Shown: piece by piece, positions 57,761 to 63,896 of the stretch
How the letters are laid out: each line of letters starts with the position of its first letter
Position numbering within the stretch: the first letter of the stretch is position 1
Assembly (NCBI RefSeq): GCF_000425305.1
Contig: NZ_KE384347.1
Span: 178,357 to 242,356, forward strand
From: Psychroserpens burtonensis DSM 12212
GTDB lineage: Bacteria; Bacteroidota; Bacteroidia; Flavobacteriales; Flavobacteriaceae
Length of the DNA stretch: 64,000 nucleotides
Direction of reading: 5' to 3'
Notes under the pieces: generated by a model
The model's database searches: none
Told to the model about the DNA's origin: nothing
Seen by the model: the letters and a program-made list of their open reading frames with translations, nothing else
Position numbers and translations under genes: made by a program

Positions 57761-57834
57761 ATATACAACATATGTTATATATATCCTATATTTGGGTGTA
57801 TATATAACATATGTTGTATATACTATTGTTGTGC
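57761..57834 (+). promoter_or_regulatory. Leading hairpin of the cassette array (attI-like or terminal attC-like), with -7 box in the loop
   Basis: A perfect 23-bp inverted repeat (57761-57783 and 57799-57821, built around AACATATGTT) is followed by GTTGTGC at 57828-57834, the left crossover of cassette 1. The loop contains TATATTTG at 57787-57794, a perfect TAnnTTTG box facing the cassettes. It differs from the internal repeats by being short and perfectly symmetric. It could be the array's insertion site, a promoter feeding the array, or both. Confidence 0.5.
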
Positions 57835-57839
57835 ATAAT

Positions 57840-58454
57840 ATGAGAAAAACGATAATATTGATATTTGGAGTTATAATTTTACAATTGAATTTCTCTTGTA
57901 AATCTCAATATTCTGCGACTGAACTTAACAAAAATTTTACGGCAGAACAAATAGCTGATTTAAATAAAATAACGGAATTCTTCAAGTCAGAAATGTGTTT
58001 AAAAATGGATTCCGACTTTAAAACTTGTTACGAACGAACACCACACGAATATCTGCAAGCTACTGGAAAGGGATTTTGGACTAACATAGATTTTGAAGAG
58101 CAAAAAAAACTTTACGACCAAATTTCAAAATCGACTTTCGACGAAATTTGGATGTTCTGCAAGTCTATCGAATATGAAACCAAAAAAGAAACAAAAAGTA
58201 TATGTGCCAATGCATTCGGTAAATATTATAATTATCTTACTGACGTAGGAAAGGACAATCCATATATTGCCAAGTATGCGGAAAAAATTAATTCTTCTGG
58301 AGATTTTTATGGAATTGATATTGAGTATTGGAATGTTTTGAATGACAAAAAAAAGTTCGATTTAAATGACCCAAATATTCAGTTGATTTTAGCTATCCAA
58401 TATTTGTCACTTAACGACCAAGAAAAAAGAAAAGAAAAATGGACAGAGAAATAA
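57840..58454 (+). CDS. Cassette 1 cargo: lipoprotein of unknown function
   Basis: 204 residues from ATG 57840; the frame is open further upstream but that part is the leading hairpin. A lipoprotein signal (ending LNFSC) is followed by a soluble helical domain with four Cys (SEMCLKMDSDFKTCYE, WMFCK, SICANAF), which may form disulfides. No family is recognised. The start codon sits exactly 12 bases from the crossover G, and the cassette's downstream attC-like end matches its own left end. Confidence 0.7.
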   Translation: MRKTIILIFGVIILQLNFSCKSQYSATELNKNFTAEQIADLNKITEFFKSEMCLKMDSDFKTCYERTPHEYLQATGKGFWTNIDFEEQKKLYDQISKSTFDEIWMFCKSIEYETKKETKSICANAFGKYYNYLTDVGKDNPYIAKYAEKINSSGDFYGIDIEYWNVLNDKKKFDLNDPNIQLILAIQYLSLNDQEKRKEKWTEK

Positions 58455-58459
58455 AAAAT

Positions 58460-58604
58460 ACTATGCACAACACCGTGTATAATTAATTGCTTTGGCAAGT
58501 TCTTATTTGGAAAATTCCTTCGGTATTTTCTTTCGTTCGTTTTTGTTTACTAATTTAGTTGCTTAACCACGCAACTAACCATACACAATTCCGTTACCAC
58601 ACAT
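58460..58604 (+). repeat. attC-like site 1
   Basis: Left end AC-TATGCAC-AAC (58460-58471), right end GTT-ACCACAC-AT (58593-58604). Basal stem GTGTATAATTAATTGC pairs with GCAACTAACCATACAC, with only A-C mismatches on the top strand. An apical hairpin GAAAATTCC / GGTATTTTC sits in the centre. TATGCAC is the exact complement of GTGCATA at the start of cassette 1 (57831). Confidence 0.8.
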
Positions 58605-59339
58605 ATGAAAAAAACGCTTACGACATTAATTTTGACTTTAGTTTTAACATCAATTTTATTGAATTGTAAGGAAGAAAAAGTCATTTCAGAAACTGAATTT
58701 GAACAAGCGGTTTTCTATGAAATATTTCCATCTGTTTTAGACTCTATTTATTACGACAAACGAATGACTCCACCTCCACCACCTCCACCTGATTTTTTCG
58801 ATAAAAATGAATATGATAATAGTAATTTAGACAAGGCAATGTCTGATTACAAAAAGAGTGATAAGTTTAAAAAAGACAAACTCAATTGGGAAAGGAAAAA
58901 AGATTCCCTAAACCGAGACACAACAACTATATATTTGGCAATTTCTGATTCAGTAACAAGCTTCCAAAGAGAAGATATGTATGAACTAGTTAAACGTTTT
59001 AAAAACCAAAACATAGTTTTAGATTCAAAAAATATTGAACTATTAAATGGTTACAAAATAGATTTAAACAAATTAGAATCTAACAACAAAAAAATCAAAA
59101 TCAAATATCAATCGGAATTCCCTAAAGGACGTGAATTTTGGAGAACTGAATATGACTTTTACGTTGGTGCGAAAATTGGGTTTAGTAGAATCTTATTTGA
59201 CAAAAGCAAGTCTTACGGAGTTCTAAATGGAGGATTTGGAATGGGAATTCTAAACGGAAGTGGCTTTCGGATTTTTATTAGAAAAAATGACAAAGGAAAT
59301 TGGATTATTGATAAAATTATTGATACTTGGATTTCATAA
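58605..59339 (+). CDS. Cassette 2 cargo: lipoprotein with poly-proline segment
   Basis: 244 residues. A lipoprotein signal ends at LLNC. A run of seven prolines (TPPPPPPPDFF) near residue 50 is followed by a charged helical stretch and a beta-rich C-terminal domain (YDFYVGAKIGFSRILFD, then GFRIFIRKNDKGNWIIDKI). No family is recognised. The ATG abuts the GTT-N7-AT end of the cassette with no room for its own ribosome-binding site. Confidence 0.7.
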   Translation: MKKTLTTLILTLVLTSILLNCKEEKVISETEFEQAVFYEIFPSVLDSIYYDKRMTPPPPPPPDFFDKNEYDNSNLDKAMSDYKKSDKFKKDKLNWERKKDSLNRDTTTIYLAISDSVTSFQREDMYELVKRFKNQNIVLDSKNIELLNGYKIDLNKLESNNKKIKIKYQSEFPKGREFWRTEYDFYVGAKIGFSRILFDKSKSYGVLNGGFGMGILNGSGFRIFIRKNDKGNWIIDKIIDTWIS

Positions 59340-59344
59340 AAAAT

Positions 59345-59485
59345 ACGTGTGGTAACACCGTATATAATTTAGTGCTAGTTCGAGCTTGCTTACGAAAATC
59401 CTCGCGGATTTTCTATTCGGTTTGTATTTGCTAAATTCATTGCTTTACCACGCACCAAACCATATACATAAACGTTGCCCATAAT
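59345..59485 (+). repeat. attC-like site 2
   Basis: Left end AC-GTGTGGT-AAC (59345-59356), complement of ACCACAC at the start of cassette 2. Right end GTT-GCCCATA-AT (59474-59485). Stem GTATATAATTTAGTGC pairs with GCACCAAACCATATAC. Apical hairpin GAAAATCC / GGATTTTC. Confidence 0.8.
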
Positions 59486-59499
59486 TGATAACAACCATT

Positions 59500-59943
59500 A
59501 TGAATAAAAATAAACGAATGAAAAAAACTATATTTTTAAGTGCTTTAGTAGCAATCGGAATGACATTTACAAATTGTTCAAGCGATGACGACGGTAACGC
59601 AGATACAATTGCGCCGACAATTTCAATACAAAGTCCAGATTTAAATCAAACATACTCAACCGACCAAGGAAATTTTTTAGGTCCTGAAATAGCAATTTTA
59701 ACAGCGCAAGGTGTCGATAATGTAAAAATGGAAACTATGACATTGACAGTTTTAAATAGCGATGGAACTGTGGTTTTCGAAGAAACAAGAAGTAACAATG
59801 ACCCAGATAATGAAACTATCCTAACAATATCGGATGGTTTTGAAACAACAAATGCAGGAACTTATAATGTAATATTTACTGCAACAGATGGAAGTGGAAA
59901 TACTGAAACATCAAATCCAAGAACTTTCACATACGAAGATTAA
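59500..59943 (+). CDS. Cassette 3 cargo: lipoprotein with Ig-like domain
   Basis: 147 residues from ATG 59500; ATG 59518 (MKKTIFLSALVA) is an equally possible start. A lipobox FTNC followed by SSDDDG is typical of Bacteroidota surface lipoproteins. The single C-terminal domain (DTIAPTISIQSPDLNQTYST, DNVKMETMTLTVLNSDG, TYNVIFTATDGSGN) is a bacterial Ig-like fold resembling the DUF4625 group. It probably sits on the cell surface. Confidence 0.75.
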   Translation: MNKNKRMKKTIFLSALVAIGMTFTNCSSDDDGNADTIAPTISIQSPDLNQTYSTDQGNFLGPEIAILTAQGVDNVKMETMTLTVLNSDGTVVFEETRSNNDPDNETILTISDGFETTNAGTYNVIFTATDGSGNTETSNPRTFTYED

Positions 59944-60001
59944 TAAAATGATTGTGGGCAATTATTATATTAACCTTTACGTAAAAGCAGAACGCATTTC
60001 A

Positions 60002-60208
60002 ACTATGGGCAACAACGTATAAAAATAATAGGGCAATAAGTGCTTAACCCAATGGTAAATGCACTTTTTCGAAGTCGCCAAATTTTTAAATTTGGCTTAT
60101 TGAGAAAAAAGATAATAAGAAAAATTTAAAAATTCGGCTTGTGTTTAACCGAATGGTAGTCGTTTTTTTTCCGCCCTACTATTCTTATACAAAACCGTTA
60201 GCAGTCAT
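60002..60208 (+). repeat. attC-like site 3 (long type)
   Basis: Left end AC-TATGGGC-AAC (60002-60013), complement of GCCCATA at the start of cassette 3. Right end GTT-AGCAGTC-AT (60197-60208). Stem GTATAAAAATAATAGGGC pairs with GCCCTACTATTCTTATAC. It carries a longer central part than sites 1 and 2, with GCCAAATTTTTAAATTTGGC palindrome and a GAAAAATTTAAAAATTCGGC block, shared with site 7. A second partial left end (GTGGGCAATTAT) occurs 50 bp upstream at 59954. Confidence 0.78.
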
Positions 60209-60467
60209 TGCTCACTCAGCTCCAAAAAAATAATTAAATCACTCTAAAGTGGTTTAAAATAAGATGTAAAAACGTACTCGGTTTTTTTGTGGATGACAGG
60301 ATTCTAATATGAATATTGGAATCAATCAAAACGCTACTGTTGCGTATCTCAAATCTCACTCTCATATAATAGTACTCAACGGATTTACGAATCATTGCGA
60401 CACTCTTGCGACGGACTGATCTTCTGCACGGATCATTAGTTATGTGTTCAAATATTGAAACAAAATA
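60209..60467 (+). other. Cassette 4: no convincing ORF
   Basis: About 260 bp between two attC-like sites. The longest frames are about 37 codons on the minus strand and shorter on the plus strand, with no start or composition that persuades me. It may encode an RNA, carry a promoter, or be decayed. Its two ends are complementary with one mismatch in the N7 block. Confidence 0.6.
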
Positions 60468-60610
60468 ACGACCGCTAACAATATGTATAAAAAATGCTTA
60501 TTTTGGTGCTTAACTAAATGATTGTGCCCTGTTTGCTAACTTCTGATTTTCCTTCGGAAAATCCTCATTCTCAAACACGCACATTCCATACACGTAACGT
60601 TAGCAACCAT
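60468..60610 (+). repeat. attC-like site 4
   Basis: Left end AC-GACCGCT-AAC (60468-60479), matching the complement of cassette 4's AGCAGTC except for one base. Right end GTT-AGCAACC-AT (60599-60610). Stem arm TGTATAAAAAATGC pairs with GCACATTCCATACA. Apical hairpin GATTTTCC / GGAAAATC. Confidence 0.75.
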
Positions 60611-61046
60611 GCAATACGCACGGCAATCTCAACGCTATCATATTTAATTTTACCGATTTTTTAAAACCAAAGTTTGCTAAGTTGGAACTCAAAACATTTC
60701 GCAACGCTGGACTTCTCTCTTATCAGCCAAATTAGAGCCTTAGAGATATTCGTTTCTAGTTTTCTATACAACGTCGGACTTATTCTTTGAGCGTGCAAAG
60801 CACAACCTTAAACCAATGCTAATGTAATGCAGTCCGTGAATTTTTGCTTAGTTTATTTTTTTCGATTTTTTTTTTGACTTTTAAGTCAGATAAATTAGAA
60901 AAACTGGACTCGCAAAAAAACCAAAATTGACTTCGGACTTTTTGCTTATCCCCCAAATTCCTGCCTGAGAGATCTGCGTCGCTATCTGGCTAAATTACAT
61001 CGGGCTTATTCTCTGTGCGTTCAATTTAGAACCTTAAATTAAAAAA
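60611..61046 (+). other. Cassette 5: no ORF, internal duplication
   Basis: About 435 bp without a convincing ORF. Bases 60702-60813 and 60928-61039 are a diverged direct repeat of about 110 bp; both carry CGGACTT/GGACTT, TTATC, CCAAATT, GAGAT, a GGACTTATTCT or GGGCTTATTCT block, GTGCG/GCGTGC and AACCTTAAA. A TTTTTTTTGACTT tract with TTAAGTCAGATAA lies between them. A structured RNA or two fused decayed cassettes would fit. Confidence 0.6.
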
Positions 61047-61186
61047 ACGGTTGCTAACATTGGCTATAATTCATTGCGCTGGAATTTTCCGCTGGAAAAT
61101 TCCTTCACTTTTGCTATCTTAGTACCTTAACTATAAGTCGGTCAATGTTTTCGCAACGAAACCATAGCCGATTCGTTACCAAACAT
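61047..61186 (+). repeat. attC-like site 5
   Basis: Left end AC-GGTTGCT-AAC (61047-61058), exact complement of cassette 5's AGCAACC. Right end GTT-ACCAAAC-AT (61175-61186). Stem GGCTATAATTCATTGCG pairs with CGCAACGAAACCATAGCC: here the usual GTGTAT/ATACAC has become GGCTAT/ATAGCC on both arms, a compensated change. Apical hairpin GGAATTTTCC / GGAAAATTCC. Confidence 0.8.
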
Positions 61187-61687
61187 ATGAAAAAAATTAC
61201 GCTAACATTATTATTTCTAATTTCAATCAATATTTACTCTCAAGAACAACAGAAAATATTTAAACCTGAATTTGAGAAATTTGTAATTCAGTGTGAAACT
61301 ATTGGTAGAACAATAATTAACAAAAATGTAGCAACAGAATTAAGTAGTTGGTATGAAGGGTCTGATATAGAAAAAGTAAATTCAAATATTAACCAACTGG
61401 AATCCGATATTGATAATTCCGTATTGGACGCAACATACTATTTGGTGATGATGAATGAAAACCCTCTGATTTATAGCTTTCACTTCTATAATGAAGAAAC
61501 AAAAACTGAATTTGGACAATTATTCATTCAGTTTATGGACAGGGAAAACAATTTGGTTGATAATATCAGATTTGCAAGTAAAACGGAAATGAAGAAGGTC
61601 AGCGAAGAATCTAAAATATACCCTGGAAATATGAAGATTCCACCGCCATCGCCACCACAAACGAAAAAAAAGAAAAACAGAAATTAA
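61187..61687 (+). CDS. Cassette 6 cargo: small secreted protein
   Basis: 166 residues from ATG 61187; a longer frame opens at 61145 but lies inside attC-like site 5. A signal peptide (MKKITLTLLFLISINIYS) is followed by a soluble mixed domain and a C-terminal PPPSPPQTKKKKNRN tail. No family is recognised. The start codon again abuts GTT-N7-AT exactly, as in cassettes 1 and 2. Confidence 0.7.
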   Translation: MKKITLTLLFLISINIYSQEQQKIFKPEFEKFVIQCETIGRTIINKNVATELSSWYEGSDIEKVNSNINQLESDIDNSVLDATYYLVMMNENPLIYSFHFYNEETKTEFGQLFIQFMDRENNLVDNIRFASKTEMKKVSEESKIYPGNMKIPPPSPPQTKKKKNRN

Positions 61688-61690
61688 AAT

Positions 61691-61834
61691 ACGTTTGGTA
61701 ACACGGTGTATAATTAATTGCTTGGGTAAGTGATTATCTGGAAAATTCCTTCGGAATTTTCTCTAGTCCGTATTTGTTTACTAATTTAGTTGCTTAATCA
61801 CGCAACAAACCATACACATCACGTTGGCAATAAT
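61691..61834 (+). repeat. attC-like site 6
   Basis: Left end AC-GTTTGGT-AAC (61691-61702), exact complement of cassette 6's ACCAAAC. Right end GTT-GGCAATA-AT (61823-61834). Stem GTGTATAATTAATTGC pairs with GCAACAAACCATACAC. Apical hairpin GAAAATTCC / GGAATTTTC is perfect. Confidence 0.8.
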
Positions 61835-61849
61835 TAAAACAAACTAAAT

Positions 61850-62101
61850 ATGAATGAATTAAAAATTAAATTTAAAAAAGTTGTTGGATTATCTGATTAT
61901 CAACTATCAGATAGTGAATTTTCAAAAATTGGAAGATTAATTGAGTCTTTACCAAAAAGTGGAAGAACAATTGCCTCTCTTCAAAAAATTGTAACAATTG
62001 TTACTGGAGAAGAGTTATTCATAATTAAAGAATCTTATGACAATAGTGATATAAACAATTTAATTGACCAAATAATAGACACTCTTAAAAATCCAAGTTA
62101 A
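61850..62101 (+). CDS. Cassette 7 cargo, first gene: small hypothetical protein
   Basis: 83 residues, soluble, helical, no signal peptide (LSDYQLSDSEFSKIGRLIES, then KSGRTIASLQKIVTIV). Its stop is directly followed by the TTG start of the next gene, so the two are translated together and their products probably interact. No family is recognised. Confidence 0.65.
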   Translation: MNELKIKFKKVVGLSDYQLSDSEFSKIGRLIESLPKSGRTIASLQKIVTIVTGEELFIIKESYDNSDINNLIDQIIDTLKNPS

Positions 62102-62983
62102 TTGGCAAAAAAAGAAAACATTACTGATTTCGAAGATGAAATTTCTGTTGCTAGAAATGAATTTCGTCTTCAAACAAAAAATATATTAAGCTATCTCAAA
62201 AGCGACGATATAATTAAGAGCGAAGTTCAAGAAAGGTTAAATGACTTGCACACATCCGCTGTGGATTATTTTGGAATGTTTTCAAGGTCTATTAATGAAT
62301 ATAGTACTACATCTTTCGACTCAAACAGTAATATAATTAAGAGTAAAGTAGACGATGCTATATCTATTTCTACGACAATAAACAAACATTGGCAATCTCT
62401 AGAACTTTATAAACTAAAATATGATGTAATAATTCCTAAACCATCAAAAAAAGCATACTCATCTATACAAGCATTCATAAGTAAATATGACAAAGATGAA
62501 GCGAAAAGTTCAAAGGAAGAATTCAAAAAAAACGGACTACCAACAGATGGATTTAATAAAAAAAGACGGTATGTTACGATAACTGATAACACTGTTCTAT
62601 TTGGTCACGAAATACCTTGGGAAGGAATTGCAGTTCTATCTGGTTTAATTTCAGTTATAGTTTATAAAATCATTCAATCAAACCCAGAATATATTGATGA
62701 AGTTATTATTGGATTTGGAGTTACTATTTTCGTTTTAATACTAAACCCAAAACGTAGATTTTATAGAGGTTTTTGGTCAACAATGTCATTACTATCAACG
62801 TTAATCATCTTACCAGCTTTTGATTTTACAGCACAAATAGAATTGAACGAACTTGGTTCTTTTGAACAACATTTGTATCGTATTGTAGTGGAAGAACCAC
62901 ATTGGATTATATATTTAGTATTGGGAGCTATTGCTATAACTTGTTTAATTTTAGATGCACGAGAACAGAGAATAAGAAAATAA
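62102..62983 (+). CDS. Cassette 7 cargo, second gene: membrane protein with cytoplasmic helical domain
   Basis: 293 residues from a TTG start immediately after the preceding TAA. The first ~170 residues are soluble and helical (coiled-coil-like, FEDEISVARNEFRLQTKNIL). The last ~115 residues hold about four membrane segments (EGIAVLSGLISVIVYKII, VIIGFGVTIFVLIL, MSLLSTLIILPAF, WIIYLVLGAIAITCLIL). Together with the 83-residue partner it makes a two-gene module. A membrane effector with a small regulator is one guess; no motif proves it. Confidence 0.65.
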   Translation: MAKKENITDFEDEISVARNEFRLQTKNILSYLKSDDIIKSEVQERLNDLHTSAVDYFGMFSRSINEYSTTSFDSNSNIIKSKVDDAISISTTINKHWQSLELYKLKYDVIIPKPSKKAYSSIQAFISKYDKDEAKSSKEEFKKNGLPTDGFNKKRRYVTITDNTVLFGHEIPWEGIAVLSGLISVIVYKIIQSNPEYIDEVIIGFGVTIFVLILNPKRRFYRGFWSTMSLLSTLIILPAFDFTAQIELNELGSFEQHLYRIVVEEPHWIIYLVLGAIAITCLILDAREQRIRK

Positions 62984-63188
62984 CTATTGCCAACAATGTA
63001 TATAAAACATAGCTATTATAGGCTTTCCGAGAGGTTTGTTTGTATTTGCGAAGACCGCCAAATTTTTAAATTTGGCTTTTAGTAAAATAAAGATAAAAAG
63101 AAAAATTTAAAAATTCGGCTCGTGTATAATTGGAAACTATAGCGTCTTTTAACACGCTACGTTTCATATACGAGACGTTGTGCACTAT
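62983..63188 (+). repeat. attC-like site 7 (long type)
   Basis: Left end AC-TATTGCC-AAC (62983-62994), exact complement of cassette 7's GGCAATA. It overlaps the last stop-codon base of the preceding gene. Right end GTT-GTGCACT-AT (63177-63188). Stem GTATATAAAACATAGC pairs with GCTACGTTTCATATAC. The central GCCAAATTTTTAAATTTGGC palindrome and GAAAAATTTAAAAATTCGGC block are nearly identical to site 3. Confidence 0.8.
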
Positions 63189-63204
63189 TAAAAAAACGAA
63201 ATAA

Positions 63205-63891
63205 ATGGACAATATTTACCACATAGACGATGAAGATTTTGGAGATTTAATTTTGCAAATTGAAAACTCTTTTGGAATTGAATTTGATTATGAAGAAATT
63301 ACAAATAATATGACAATTGAAAAATTTTCAGAATTAGTAATTTCAAAAATGAGTATGGAGAACGGACAGGAATGTTCAACCCAAATTGTATTTTATAGAA
63401 TAAGAAAAGCACTAACCGAAAAATTAGGTGTTGAGAAAAGTATAATTAATACCAAAACGGAATTAAATAGTGTGTTCGCTAAAAAGAATAGAATAAATAA
63501 TTGGAAAAACACATTTGGAAAATTTAATTATAATGGGATAAAATTACAACCATCATCAATCCCATATGGAATTTCAATTTTAACAACGAAAGTTTCATTT
63601 TTCTTCTTTTTTGGGTCTTATAGAATTTATGCTATTCCAATTTTTATACTTTCAATAATCACAGCTAAAATATTAGTCAAATATGGAAAAAAAATCCCTG
63701 CCAAAAACATTGGAGATTTAGCGAAAGTAATTGTGAAAAGCAATTATAAAAGTGTCAGAACAGAAAAAGGAACAATAAATATATCAGAAATAAAGAAACT
63801 TATTTTCATTCAATTAACAGATTGGTTAGAACCAAAAGAAGTAAAGAATATGAATATGAATATGCAAACGAAAATCAACTATATAGATTAA
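63205..63891 (+). CDS. Cassette 8 cargo: hypothetical protein with ACP-like N-terminus and a hydrophobic segment
   Basis: 228 residues. The first ~55 residues (LILQIENSFGIEFDYEEI, then MTIEKFSELVISKM) have the helical spacing of acyl-carrier-protein folds, but the DSL phosphopantetheine serine is absent. One or two membrane segments follow around residues 130-157 (FFFFFGSYRIYAIPIFILSI), then a basic C-terminal region. The ACP resemblance is weak and only by eye. Confidence 0.6.
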   Translation: MDNIYHIDDEDFGDLILQIENSFGIEFDYEEITNNMTIEKFSELVISKMSMENGQECSTQIVFYRIRKALTEKLGVEKSIINTKTELNSVFAKKNRINNWKNTFGKFNYNGIKLQPSSIPYGISILTTKVSFFFFFGSYRIYAIPIFILSIITAKILVKYGKKIPAKNIGDLAKVIVKSNYKSVRTEKGTINISEIKKLIFIQLTDWLEPKEVKNMNMNMQTKINYID

Positions 63892-63896
63892 AAATA

